Shown here piece by piece: positions 28,301 through 37,000 of a stretch of DNA of 64,000 nucleotides; positions within the stretch are counted from its first letter, which is position 1; every line of letters begins with the position of its first letter. The notes beneath the pieces are model-generated. The model was not told the DNA's origin. It made no database searches and saw only the letters and a program-made list of their open reading frames with translations. Source of the DNA: Thiofilum sp. GTDB taxonomy: Bacteria; Pseudomonadota; Gammaproteobacteria; Thiotrichales; Thiotrichaceae. The stretch covers positions 3,038,001-3,102,000 of the forward strand of contig NZ_JADJTF010000001.1 in assembly GCF_016711335.1 (NCBI RefSeq), written 5' to 3'. A program made the translations under genes and the position numbers.

Positions 28301-29263
28301 CTATCCCAGCGGTGCTAAATGACACGCTACTTGGCTACCTTGCACCTCGCGGAATTCGGGTAATTGCTCAGTGCATAGTTTTTGGGTAAAGCGACAGCGT
28401 GGATTAAAAGCACAACCCGTAGGCGGCTTTAAGGGCGAGGGTGGTTCACCTTGTAAATGAATCCGTTCACGTTTTTCCCCTACTCGTGCTTGTGGGGTAG
28501 CGGAAAACAAGGCTTGAGTATAGGGATGCTGCGGATGAGCAAAGATGGTCGCTTTGGGGGCGTGTTCCACCACCCGCCCGAAATACATCACCACCACTTG
28601 ATCGGCAATCCGCTCTACCACCGACAAATCATGGGAAATAAACACATAGGCTAAGCCTAGTTCTTGCTGTAGCTCAGTCAGTAGATTCAGAATTTGCGCC
28701 CGTACTGACAAATCCAAAGCAGATACTGGCTCATCCAATACCACAATTTTAGGTTTGAGCATTAAAGCGCGGGCAATCGCAATGCGTTGGCGTTGCCCCC
28801 CTGAAAACATATGTGGATAGCGCTCGGCATATTCAGGGCGTAACCCCACACGCTCTAGCATAGTGGCTACGGCTTGACGGCGCTCTAGTTTGCTCATGTG
28901 GGTATTGAGCAATAGCGGTTCATCCAGCATTTGTTGAATGGTTTGGCGTGGATTGAGTGAACCATAAGGATTTTGAAACACGATCTGAATTGTGCGGCGT
29001 AATTCAGCACTAGGTTTTTGGCTAAAATTAACCGCTTTACCATCAATCCATAGCTCCCCCGCCGTTGGCGTTTCAATCAACGTCAAAGCACGCGCTAGGG
29101 TTGATTTACCACAACCGGATTCACCTACAATCGCTAGTGTTTCACCTGCTTGCAAACTAAAACTAACCCCATTTAAGGCGCGTACAATAGCTTTAGGTTG
29201 TGTCAAACCTTGGGAGACTGAGTAATAGCGACATAATTGTTGCGCCCGCAATACTTCGCTCAT
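28301..29263 (-). CDS. dppF: Dipeptide-type ABC transporter ATP-binding protein
   Basis: 320 residues. Walker A is GESGCGKSTLARAL (about 50-63), signature FSGGQRQRIAIARALM, Walker B KIVVLDEPVSALD, and the switch His lies in VFISHDLSVV. The C-terminal oligopeptide/dipeptide extension has CAFNPRCRFTQKLC, whose cysteines can hold an Fe-S cluster in relatives. It energises uptake with DppD. The ATG overlaps the dppD stop (ATGA), giving coupled translation in the dppBCDF run. Confidence 0.93.
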   Translation of the reverse strand: MSEVLRAQQLCRYYSVSQGLTQPKAIVRALNGVSFSLQAGETLAIVGESGCGKSTLARALTLIETPTAGELWIDGKAVNFSQKPSAELRRTIQIVFQNPYGSLNPRQTIQQMLDEPLLLNTHMSKLERRQAVATMLERVGLRPEYAERYPHMFSGGQRQRIAIARALMLKPKIVVLDEPVSALDLSVRAQILNLLTELQQELGLAYVFISHDLSVVERIADQVVVMYFGRVVEHAPKATIFAHPQHPYTQALFSATPQARVGEKRERIHLQGEPPSPLKPPTGCAFNPRCRFTQKLCTEQLPEFREVQGSQVACHLAPLG

Positions 29264-30228
29264 GGTCTAGTCTCCAAAGGATAAAAACAACGAATCCAGC
29301 CTTGTTGATAAGGTTCTAAGGTTGGCGTTTCTGTTTGGCAACGAGCTTGCTGAGAAGAGCAGCGTGGTGCAAATAAACATCCTTGCGGGCGATCCTGTTG
29401 TCCGGGCACTAACCCCGGAATAGTCGGCAGTAAACCCGTCGGGGGCGCACGTTCGGGTAAGGCAGATAGTAGTGCAGCGGTATAGGGATGGTGGGGATGA
29501 TTGAATAGTTCATAAGCTACATGTTTTTCGACCTGTTGCCCTGCGTATTGCACCACGACTTGTTGCGCAGTTTCGGCGACTACACCCATGTCATGAGTAA
29601 TTAAGATCAGCCCCATATTGAATTGCTGTTGCAGTTTCATCAGTAGCTCAAGGATTTGAGCTTGTACCGTCACATCGAGGGCTGTGGTGGGTTCATCTGC
29701 TATGAGCAGCTTAGGTTGCCCGGCTAATGCCATTGCAATCATAGCGCGTTGACTCATGCCGCCCGACATTTGATGCGGATAAGCATGATAACGCCGTGCA
29801 GGGTCGGGAATACCCACCGCTTCTAATAAACCTAATACGTGCTCTTTACGTTCCTTACTAGAACCACCTAAATGAGTTTTGACTGCCTCATCGATTTGAT
29901 AACCCACCGTAAAACACGGATTGAGGCTAGTCATAGGCTCTTGGAAAATCATGGCGACCGTGCCGCCATTTAAACGCCGCCGTTCGGTTGCATTGAGCTG
30001 CAAGAGGTTTTTACCATCGAGAATGAGTTCGTCACAGGTAATACGAGCTTGAGGCGGCAATAGGTTCATCAGTGCCAGCATAGCAACCGATTTACCAGAA
30101 CCGGACTCACCCACAATAGCTAGTATCTCATTAGGATTGACACTGAGATTAATGCCTTCAACCGCTTGAAACCAACCGTTTTGAGTCGGAAAAGCAACCG
30201 ATAGATTACGTACACTTAATAAACTCAT
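29260..30228 (-). CDS. dppD: Dipeptide-type ABC transporter ATP-binding protein
   Basis: 322 residues. Walker A GESGSGKSVAMLAL, Q-loop MIFQEPMTSLNPC, signature MSGGMSQRAMIAMAL, Walker B KLLIADEPTTALDVT, H-loop ILITHDMGVVAE. The C-terminal cysteine-rich tail (CLFAPRCSSQQARC) is typical of DppD/OppD. It forms a heterodimeric ATPase with DppF under the DppB-DppC channel. Four-base overlaps on both sides. Confidence 0.93.
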   Translation of the reverse strand: MSLLSVRNLSVAFPTQNGWFQAVEGINLSVNPNEILAIVGESGSGKSVAMLALMNLLPPQARITCDELILDGKNLLQLNATERRRLNGGTVAMIFQEPMTSLNPCFTVGYQIDEAVKTHLGGSSKERKEHVLGLLEAVGIPDPARRYHAYPHQMSGGMSQRAMIAMALAGQPKLLIADEPTTALDVTVQAQILELLMKLQQQFNMGLILITHDMGVVAETAQQVVVQYAGQQVEKHVAYELFNHPHHPYTAALLSALPERAPPTGLLPTIPGLVPGQQDRPQGCLFAPRCSSQQARCQTETPTLEPYQQGWIRCFYPLETRP

Positions 30229-31103
30229 GAGCGGCGCATCCTTGGGTCTAACGCATCGCGTAGAGCATCACCCACCAAATTAATCGAGAGCACAGTCAAT
30301 AAAATCGCTAAGCCCGGAAAGGTGACGACCCACCATGCACGCGTGATAAATTCACGCGCTTCAGCCAGCATAGCGCCCCATTCTGGAGTAGGCGGCTGAG
30401 CACCCATGCCTAAAAAGCCTAATGCGGCGGCGTCTAAAATAGCGTTAGAGAAGGAGAGGGTGGCTTGTACAATTAAAGGAGCCATACAATTAGGCAGAAT
30501 GGTTTTAAACATTAAGCGCATATTACCCGCGCCTGCGACCCGACTGGCAATCACATAATCACGATTTTTCTCTCCCATCACATTAGCACGCGTTAAACGC
30601 ACAAAATGGGGTAGCATCGTCAGAGCAATCGCGTACATAGCATTGATTAAACTAGGACCTAAGACCGCCACCATGCCCAGCGCTAGTAATAAACTTGGAA
30701 AGGCAAGGATAATGTCCATAATGCGCATAATCACGGTATCTAGCCAGCCTTGATAGTAGCCTGCAATCACACCGAGCAATGTGCCGATAATGACTGAAAG
30801 ACTCACCACCACACAGCCAATAAAAATAGAGTAGCGAGCGCCATAAATCAGCCTTGAGAGTATATCGCGCCCGACTGCATCGGTTCCGAGTAGATAGGGT
30901 AAGTGACCTGCCTCAGTCCAAGCGGGAGGTAAGAGTAAGGCTTGGCGGTTTTGTAAAGTAGGATCGAAGGGGGCGATAATATCCGCAAAGATAACCACCA
31001 GTAAGAGTATGACTAGGAAGGCTAAACCGACCATACCGCCGCGACTGGTTTTAAAGTAGCGCCATGTGATTTGCCAACTGCTTTGATCGAGTGGAATACT
31101 CAT
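30225..31103 (-). CDS. dppC: Dipeptide-type ABC transporter permease
   Basis: 292 residues, six predicted membrane helices: one after the cytoplasmic N terminus, then the binding-protein-dependent transport domain with LLGTDAVGRDILSRLIYGAR. The EAA loop is seen as ALTMLPHFVRLTRANVMGEK followed by ASRVAGAG. DppC pairs with DppB to form the inner-membrane channel. The ATG overlaps the end of dppB by four bases. Confidence 0.93.
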   Translation of the reverse strand: MSIPLDQSSWQITWRYFKTSRGGMVGLAFLVILLLVVIFADIIAPFDPTLQNRQALLLPPAWTEAGHLPYLLGTDAVGRDILSRLIYGARYSIFIGCVVVSLSVIIGTLLGVIAGYYQGWLDTVIMRIMDIILAFPSLLLALGMVAVLGPSLINAMYAIALTMLPHFVRLTRANVMGEKNRDYVIASRVAGAGNMRLMFKTILPNCMAPLIVQATLSFSNAILDAAALGFLGMGAQPPTPEWGAMLAEAREFITRAWWVVTFPGLAILLTVLSINLVGDALRDALDPRMRRS

Positions 31104-32113
31104 TTGCCATCCCTCACTCGTGGATTAATCCACCCATATAAGACATCCACCAAGAGATTCACCACCATTACGGCGACAGCAATAAATAATAAGCCCCCTT
31201 GCACCGCTGGATAATCGCGCCGTGCAATCGCTTCAATCATCCATTTACCAATCCCCGGCCAAGCGAAAATAGTTTCAGTCAGTACTGCACCCGCCATCAG
31301 GCTACCCACTTGTAGACCGATAATAGTAACGACAGTGATTAAGGCATTGCGCAGCGCATGTACCATAATGACACGCGTAGGACTTAAACCTTTGGCATAG
31401 GCGGTACGAATATAATCTTCTCCCAATACCTCCAACATCGCTGAGCGCGTTTGCCGCGCAATCACTGCCATAGGAATAGTAGAAAGCACCAGAGCAGGTA
31501 AGACTAGATGATGCACCACTGAGCCAAAAGCACCCGCTTGACCAGAGCGCCACGCATCAATCAGCATAAAATTAGTATCCGCATCAAAATAGTATTTGAT
31601 CAGATCAATGCGCCCCGAAACCGGAGTCCAGCCCAAAGTGGTCGAGAACAACATAATCAGTAGTAAGCCCCACCAGAAAATGGGCATAGAATAACCTGTC
31701 AGTGCTACCCCCATCACTACATGATCGGGCCAACGCCCGCGCTTAATAGCGGCTAAAATACCCGCAGGTACTCCAAGCAAAACAGCAATTAAAATCGCCG
31801 CGAAAGCCAATTCTAAAGTGGCAGGTAAGCGTGAAAAAAATTCATCAATGACAGGCTTATGAGTGGCAATGGATTGTCCAAAGTCACCGCTGAGGACATT
31901 TTTTAAATAATACCCGTATTGCAATAATAGCGGCTGATCTAAACCTAATTGCGCCATGAGTTCAGTTTTACGCTCGGCTGAAATTCCGCGCTCTCCGGTT
32001 AAAATCGTGACTGGATCCCCCGGTAATAAGCGTACAAATAAAAAAGCAGCCAGTGTGATACCCAAAAAAGTAGGGATCAACATCAATAGTTTATTAAAGA
32101 TAAATTTCAGCAC
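31100..32113 (-). CDS. dppB: Dipeptide-type ABC transporter permease
   Basis: 337 residues, six membrane helices. Typical DppB N terminus (LKFIFNKLLMLIPTFLGITL, then FLFVRLLPGDPV) and EAA-type loop EDYIRTAYAKGLSPTRVIMVHALRN (shown in part), plus AVLTETIFAWPGIGKW. The start is GTG at 32113 with AGGAG about eight bases upstream. A pair of strong hairpins separates it from dppA (32131-32181), a common device for making more binding protein than permease. Confidence 0.93.
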   Translation of the reverse strand: MLKFIFNKLLMLIPTFLGITLAAFLFVRLLPGDPVTILTGERGISAERKTELMAQLGLDQPLLLQYGYYLKNVLSGDFGQSIATHKPVIDEFFSRLPATLELAFAAILIAVLLGVPAGILAAIKRGRWPDHVVMGVALTGYSMPIFWWGLLLIMLFSTTLGWTPVSGRIDLIKYYFDADTNFMLIDAWRSGQAGAFGSVVHHLVLPALVLSTIPMAVIARQTRSAMLEVLGEDYIRTAYAKGLSPTRVIMVHALRNALITVVTIIGLQVGSLMAGAVLTETIFAWPGIGKWMIEAIARRDYPAVQGGLLFIAVAVMVVNLLVDVLYGWINPRVRDGK

Positions 32114-32130
32114 TGAGTATGCTCCTATCA

Positions 32131-32152
32131 GGGCATTAAGTACTTAATGCCC
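32131..32152. promoter_or_regulatory. Perfect 22-bp palindrome before dppB
   Basis: GGGCATTAAGTACTTAATGC plus CC reads identically on both strands (32131-32152). In the mRNA it can fold just upstream of the dppB Shine-Dalgarno. It shares bases 32149-32152 with the dppA-side hairpin, so the two folds exclude each other. Confidence 0.65.
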
Positions 32153-32181
32153 AGAAGTTGCGACACTCACAACTTCTGGGC
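32149..32181 (-). terminator. dppA-dppB intercistronic hairpin
   Basis: GCCCAGAAGTTG (32149-32160) and CAACTTCTGGGC (32170-32181) form a perfect 12-bp stem with a 9-nt loop, 21 bases after the dppA stop. No U tract follows. It probably gives partial termination or protects the 3' end of the dppA mRNA. Confidence 0.65.
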
Positions 32182-32202
32182 AAGCTTAGCGCTAACAGAC
32201 AG

Positions 32203-33804
32203 TTATTCGCTTAAATCTACATATTTGAATTGATGCAGACCAAAGGGAGATTGTTTGTAACCCGTAACATTTTTGCGTGCCACTTCATGCACCACAGAGT
32301 GAGCAATCGTCGCCCAAGGTGCTTCTTTTTTGAATACTTCCTGAGCTTGCATGTACAATTTGGCGCGCTCTTCTTGCGAACTGAGGGTTTTAGCTTTCAT
32401 GATTAAATCATTGAACTCTTGATTACACCAGAAGGCACGATTAGAACCATCTTTAACCGCATCACAACCTAACAGAACGGCTAGGAAGTTGTCAGGATCA
32501 CCATTGTCACCTGTCCAGCCTAGCAGCAAAGTATCGTGTTCGCCTTTTTTGGAGCGCTCTAGATACTCTGCCCATTCGTAGGTAACAATTTCAGCCTCTA
32601 CTCCTATCGCTTTCCAATCGGCTTGAATCATTTCAGCCATACGCCGTGCATTAGGATTATAAGGGCGTTGTACAGGCATAGCCCAAATATTGGTCTTGAG
32701 ATCTTTGACACCTGCTTCAGCTAGCAGCTTTTTAGCACCTTCTACATCATAAGGGTCGTCTTGTGTGGCTTCGTTATAGCTCCACATGGTCGGAGGGATA
32801 GGGTTTTTAGCAACTTTACCCGCGCCTTGATACACCACATCAATAATGGCAGGTTTATTAATAGCCATATTCAGGGCTTTACGCACGCGCACATCATCAA
32901 ATGGTTTTTTCTGCGTATTGTAAGCAAAATAACCAATATTTAAGCCTTCTTGTTCTAAGACCTGCATGTCTGGATTTTTGCGCATGGCTTCAAGATCGGC
33001 GGGATTAGGGAAGGGCATTAAATGACATTCACCCGCTTGTAATTTTTGCCAACGCACCGCGTTATCAGGGGTGATAGCGAAGACTAGATTATCGATTTTA
33101 GGTTTGCCTTCCCAATAGTCAGGGTTAGCTTTGTAGCGAATCATGGCATCTTTTTGATAGGCCACTAATTGGAAAGGTCCCGTACCGACCGGATCATTAT
33201 CGACCTTTTCTGGTGAGCCTGCTTTCATCATCGCATCCGCATATTCAGCCGATAGAATCGAGGCAAAGTCCATCGCTAGATTCGCCATCATCGGTGCTTC
33301 AGGGCGCTTGAGGGTGAAGCGTACTGTGGAGTCGTCGACTTTCTCTACTGATTTCAGTAAATCGGGCATAGACATGCCCGTGAAATACTCATATGAACCA
33401 TTAGATACTTTGTGATAAGGGTGATCCGCTAGGAGTTGGCGATTAAAAGAAAAGACCACATCGTCTGCATTCAGCTCGCGCGTGGGCGTGAAATCTTTTG
33501 TGGTATGAAATTTAACACCTTTGCGCAGTTTGAAGGTGTATTGAGTGCCATCAGCACTAACCTCCCAAGACTCCGCTAGAGCAGGGCTAACATTGGTTTC
33601 ACCCGGCTTGAATTCAACGAGTCGATTATAAAGGGCTTGACCCGCCGCATCGAAGGTAGTGCCATCAGTATAAAATTGCGGATTGAAGCCTGAAGGGGAG
33701 CCTTCTGCACAGTAGACAAAGGTTTTATCAGCGGCAAAGCTGGTAGAGAAGGTGGCTAAAGTACTTAGTAACAAAGTAGTAATGATAGAGCGTTTCAGAC
33801 TCAT
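32203..33804 (-). CDS. dppA: Periplasmic dipeptide-binding protein
   Basis: 533 residues. A Sec signal peptide is cut near FSTSFA|ADK. It is an SBP family 5 protein close to E. coli DppA: FVYCAEGSPSGFNPQ start, LRKGVKFHTTKDFTPTRELN, DPVGTGPFQL, and the ligand-site segments PVQRPYNPNARRMAEMIQ and LLGWTGDNGDPDNFLAVLLG, whose Arg and Asp bind the peptide termini in DppA. Peptide uptake is therefore more likely than sugar uptake despite the GH3 neighbour. Relatives also bind haem or 5-aminolevulinate. First gene of dppABCDF, with GGAGG nine bases before the ATG and a candidate promoter upstream. Confidence 0.93.
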   Translation of the reverse strand: MSLKRSIITTLLLSTLATFSTSFAADKTFVYCAEGSPSGFNPQFYTDGTTFDAAGQALYNRLVEFKPGETNVSPALAESWEVSADGTQYTFKLRKGVKFHTTKDFTPTRELNADDVVFSFNRQLLADHPYHKVSNGSYEYFTGMSMPDLLKSVEKVDDSTVRFTLKRPEAPMMANLAMDFASILSAEYADAMMKAGSPEKVDNDPVGTGPFQLVAYQKDAMIRYKANPDYWEGKPKIDNLVFAITPDNAVRWQKLQAGECHLMPFPNPADLEAMRKNPDMQVLEQEGLNIGYFAYNTQKKPFDDVRVRKALNMAINKPAIIDVVYQGAGKVAKNPIPPTMWSYNEATQDDPYDVEGAKKLLAEAGVKDLKTNIWAMPVQRPYNPNARRMAEMIQADWKAIGVEAEIVTYEWAEYLERSKKGEHDTLLLGWTGDNGDPDNFLAVLLGCDAVKDGSNRAFWCNQEFNDLIMKAKTLSSQEERAKLYMQAQEVFKKEAPWATIAHSVVHEVARKNVTGYKQSPFGLHQFKYVDLSE

Positions 33805-33839
33805 AAAAGGTTTCCTCCAGTTTATATACGTATAGAGAG

Positions 33840-33869
33840 ACTATGCGCGTAAAGATTAAAATTGGTCAA
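33840..33869 (-). promoter_or_regulatory. Candidate sigma-70 promoter for dppA
   Basis: On the minus strand TTGACC (33869-33864) is followed after 18 bases by CATAGT (33845-33840), about 36 bases before the dppA start, in an AT-rich gap. The -35 is good, the -10 weak. Predicted by eye only. Confidence 0.45.
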
Positions 33870-33933
33870 GGTTTTTATAAAAAATCTTATAATTTAAATT
33901 ATGTTAAATAAATAAAGAAATAAAAACAGAAAA

Positions 33934-35007
33934 TCAAGTAATAATAGCACCACCCAAACAAACCTCGTCCTGATACCAAACAATCGATTGCCCCGGAGTA
34001 ACCGCTCTTTGAGGTTCTTCAAATCTTACTTGCAAACAATCAGAATCAGACGCCTGCACATAGCATTCTGAATCCAACTGCCGATAACGAATTTTAGCAG
34101 TGCACGCCAAAGGCAAAGCAGGGGATCTTTCTGAAATCCAATGTATTTGTTCAGCTTCCAGCGTAGACCTCAATAACCAATCATTCTGATGCCCTTGAGC
34201 AACCACTAAACGATTAGTATTCAAATCCTTATCGACTACAAACCAAGGGTTTTCTGTGGCATGTTTCACCCCGCCAATACCTAAACCTTGGCGCTGTCCA
34301 AGCGTGTAATACATTAAACCTTGATGCTTACCTAATACTTTTCCCTCAGGTGTTACTATCTCGCCGGGTTGAGCGGGTAGGTACTTTTGCAAAAAATCTC
34401 TAAATTTGCGCTCGCCAATAAAACAAATGCCGGTACTATCTTTTTTGCGTGCTGTAACAAAACCTTGCTCTTCAGCGATACGGCGTACTTCTGGTTTTTC
34501 TAACTCACCAATAGGGAAGAGGGCATGACTTAACGCATATTGCCCAATGGCATGTAAAAAATAACTTTGATCTTTGTTTTGATCTAAACCCCGCAATAAT
34601 TGAAACTCACCCGATGCTAATGGTCGCACCCTTGCATAATGCCCTGTAGCAATACCATCTGCTCCTAGATCTAAGGCAAAATCCAAGAAAGCCTTAAATT
34701 TAATTTCTCGATTGCACAAAATATCGGGGTTAGGGGTACGTCCTGCTTGATATTCAGCTAAAAAGTGTTCAAAAACATGATCCCAATATTCAGCAGCAAA
34801 ATTAACGGTGTGCAGCTTAATACCCAACTTATCGGCTACTGCCTGAGCATCCGCTAAATCCACATGTGCCGCACAATAGGTTGCAGTATCATCTTCTTCC
34901 CAATTTTTCATGAACAGCCCTTCAACCTCATAACCCTGTTGAAGTAACAAGTAAGCAGCCACTGAAGAATCAACGCCCCCAGACATCCCTACTATAATTC
35001 GGCGCAT
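33934..35007 (-). CDS. mnmA: tRNA 2-thiouridine(34) synthase
   Basis: 357 residues. PP-loop ATPase motif GMSGGVDSSVAAYLL (about 7-21). Two catalytic cysteines are in place: one in NPDILCNREIKF (nucleophile) and one in STGICFIGER. KNQDQSYFL-type tRNA-binding segment seen as LDQNKDQSYFLHAIG. It transfers sulfur from the Tus relay to U34 of tRNA-Glu, -Gln and -Lys in the cytoplasm. It starts at the base after the nudJ stop, so the two are one transcript, as in E. coli. hflD and purB, its usual followers, are absent here. Confidence 0.96.
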   Translation of the reverse strand: MRRIIVGMSGGVDSSVAAYLLLQQGYEVEGLFMKNWEEDDTATYCAAHVDLADAQAVADKLGIKLHTVNFAAEYWDHVFEHFLAEYQAGRTPNPDILCNREIKFKAFLDFALDLGADGIATGHYARVRPLASGEFQLLRGLDQNKDQSYFLHAIGQYALSHALFPIGELEKPEVRRIAEEQGFVTARKKDSTGICFIGERKFRDFLQKYLPAQPGEIVTPEGKVLGKHQGLMYYTLGQRQGLGIGGVKHATENPWFVVDKDLNTNRLVVAQGHQNDWLLRSTLEAEQIHWISERSPALPLACTAKIRYRQLDSECYVQASDSDCLQVRFEEPQRAVTPGQSIVWYQDEVCLGGAIIT

Positions 35008-35469
35008 TTACTCAGCCCCACCTTGATAATAATGCAAACATTCCAACGGATAGCGTATACCAGCTCGATAGGCATTTAAAGTCTCCATCACTAGAGGACT
35101 GCGCAATTTAAAATACTGCTCAGATACAATCTCATCCCATGTTAACCAATGCACCGCACGAATATCAGAGTCAATAACAGCATTTTCAACCGCCTCAATC
35201 GCTTCTGCCAAGAAACTAAAGCGCAAATAAACACGGTCTGGATCATCGCGTTGCCAATGCATAATGCCTAATAAGGCTGTTGGTTTAATCCGCCAACCTG
35301 TCTCTTCGAGTGTTTCACGATACACTGCTTCTAAGAGTGACTCACCATGCTCCATGTGACCAGCGGGTTGATTAATGACAACTTTGCCTTGGCTCAGCTC
35401 TTCAACCATTAAAAATTTATTATTTTGCATTACTACACTGGCAACAGTGACTCGTGGCTTCCACACCAT
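35008..35469 (-). CDS. nudJ: Nudix hydrolase NudJ
   Basis: 153 residues, the same length as E. coli NudJ. The Nudix box GHMEHGESLLEAVYRETLEETG is complete (given here in one motif of positions about 37-58; key residues the REtlEE core glutamates that bind Mg). The C-terminal LECLHYYQGG tail is also NudJ-like. It hydrolyses nucleoside and thiamine (HMP) pyrophosphates to monophosphates. Its place directly before mnmA supports the assignment. It diverges from icd over a 147-base gap. Confidence 0.9.
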   Translation of the reverse strand: MVWKPRVTVASVVMQNNKFLMVEELSQGKVVINQPAGHMEHGESLLEAVYRETLEETGWRIKPTALLGIMHWQRDDPDRVYLRFSFLAEAIEAVENAVIDSDIRAVHWLTWDEIVSEQYFKLRSPLVMETLNAYRAGIRYPLECLHYYQGGAE

Positions 35470-35559
35470 ATAATTGATACTCCAACAGATTCTCGTATTG
35501 AGCTAGATGATTTACGATAAATTCGCTTATTTTGCATCCTTTCTCCGATGATTATGCTT

Positions 35560-35565
35560 TATAAT
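35560..35565 (+). promoter_or_regulatory. Consensus -10 box for icd
   Basis: A perfect TATAAT lies 52 bases before the ATG chosen for icd; no consensus -35 sits at 17 bases. It falls inside the 5' extension of the longer open frame, which argues that the true icd start is 35617 and not 35548. Confidence 0.5.
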
Positions 35566-35616
35566 GCGGATCGCATGTCGAGAACAAATGCCAAAACTTT
35601 AGGAGAGATTAAAGTA

Positions 35617-36867
35617 ATGTATCAGAAAATCAAAGTTCCAGCGGGCGATAAAATTACCGTTAATGCAGATTACTCATTAAATGTTCCTGATAATCCTATT
35701 ATTCCCTTTATTGAAGGGGACGGCATCGGTGTCGACATAACCCCTCCTATGATAAAAGTAGTGGATGCAGCAGTAGCAAAATCCTACGGCGGTAAACGCA
35801 AAATTAGCTGGATGGAAGTCTATGCAGGTGAGAAAGCCAACCAAGTGTATGGCGAAGATGTGTGGTTACCCGAAGAAACCACTAGAGCTGTACAAGAGTT
35901 CGTGGTTTCGATCAAAGGACCACTTACCACACCAGTAGGCGGTGGTATCCGTTCTCTTAATGTGAAATTACGCCAAGATCTCGACCTTTATGTTTGCTTA
36001 CGTCCTGTACGTTACTATGATGGTGTACCTAGCCCCGTTTGCGAACCTGAAAAAGTCGACATGGTAATCTTCCGCGAAAATTCTGAAGATATTTATGCGG
36101 GAATTGAATGGGCTGCTGAAACACCTGAGGCTAAGAAACTGATTAAGTTCTTAACCGAGGAAATGGGTGTTACAAAAATTCGCTTCCCTGAAACCTCAGG
36201 TATTGGGGTAAAGCCTGTATCACGCGAAGGTACTGAACGCCTTGTGCGTAAAGCGCTGCAATACGCGATTGACAATAACCGCAGCTCGGTCACTTTAGTC
36301 CACAAGGGCAATATTATGAAGTTCACCGAAGGCGCGTTTAAAAACTGGGGCTATGAGCTAGCCAAACGTGAGTTTGGTGCGGTTGAAATTGATGGTGGAC
36401 CTTGGTGTCAGTTTGCCAATCCAAAAACCGGTGCGACTATCACAGTCAAAGACGTGATCGCGGATAATTTCCTGCAACAAATCTTACTACGCCCCCAAGA
36501 TTATTCCGTTGTAGCTACATTAAATCTCAATGGCGATTTCATGTCTGATGCTTTAGCCGCTCAGGTGGGGGGTATTGGTATTGCCCCAGGCGCTAATCTG
36601 TCTGATAGTGTCGCTATGTTTGAAGCGACTCATGGTACAGCTCCCAAATACGCAGGCTTAGATAAAGTCAATCCTTCTTCTATTATTCTCTCGGCTGAAA
36701 TGATGTTACGTCATATGGGCTGGGTTGAAGCAGCGGATTTAGTTAATAAAGGGGTAGCAGGTGCTATTGCTTCAGGTAAGGTAACTTACGATTTTGCTCG
36801 CTTAATCGATGGGGCAACAGAGCTGAACTGCTCTGAGTTTGGCGATAATATTATTGAGCATATGTAG
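35617..36867 (+). CDS. icd: NADP-dependent isocitrate dehydrogenase
   Basis: 416 residues from ATG 35617, exactly the E. coli Icd length; AGGAG lies about 11 bases upstream. The open frame extends 23 codons further 5', but a promoter box lies inside that part. It converts isocitrate and NADP+ to 2-oxoglutarate, CO2 and NADPH in the TCA cycle. Ser113 (GGGIRSLNVKLRQ), the AceK phosphorylation site, and RENSEDIYAGIEW are conserved, as are the NADP-binding EATHGTAPKYAG and the Tyr/Lys catalytic pair regions. A symmetric terminator follows. Confidence 0.96.
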   Translation: MYQKIKVPAGDKITVNADYSLNVPDNPIIPFIEGDGIGVDITPPMIKVVDAAVAKSYGGKRKISWMEVYAGEKANQVYGEDVWLPEETTRAVQEFVVSIKGPLTTPVGGGIRSLNVKLRQDLDLYVCLRPVRYYDGVPSPVCEPEKVDMVIFRENSEDIYAGIEWAAETPEAKKLIKFLTEEMGVTKIRFPETSGIGVKPVSREGTERLVRKALQYAIDNNRSSVTLVHKGNIMKFTEGAFKNWGYELAKREFGAVEIDGGPWCQFANPKTGATITVKDVIADNFLQQILLRPQDYSVVATLNLNGDFMSDALAAQVGGIGIAPGANLSDSVAMFEATHGTAPKYAGLDKVNPSSIILSAEMMLRHMGWVEAADLVNKGVAGAIASGKVTYDFARLIDGATELNCSEFGDNIIEHM

Positions 36868-36929
36868 TCACTTATTGGTGATCACTCATTTAAGTACTAA
36901 GTTTGCTAGATAATTAAGATTATCCTTAT

Positions 36930-36955
36930 ACAAAAGCCCCAATTGGGGCTTTTGT
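36930..36955. terminator. Bidirectional intrinsic terminator
   Basis: A perfect 26-bp palindrome, ACAAAAGCCCC-AATT-GGGGCTTTTGT in outline: GC core flanked by A and T tracts, so it works on both strands. It separates the convergent icd and lipoprotein genes. Confidence 0.85.
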
Positions 36956-37000
36956 ACTTTAACCGTATTTGCTCTACTAACAGAACTAAATACACTAAAC

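Noticed and set aside
28301..33804. Dedicated cello-oligosaccharide ABC transporter
   Set aside because: DppA retains peptide-binding segments typical of dipeptide permease; proximity to GH3 alone is not enough.
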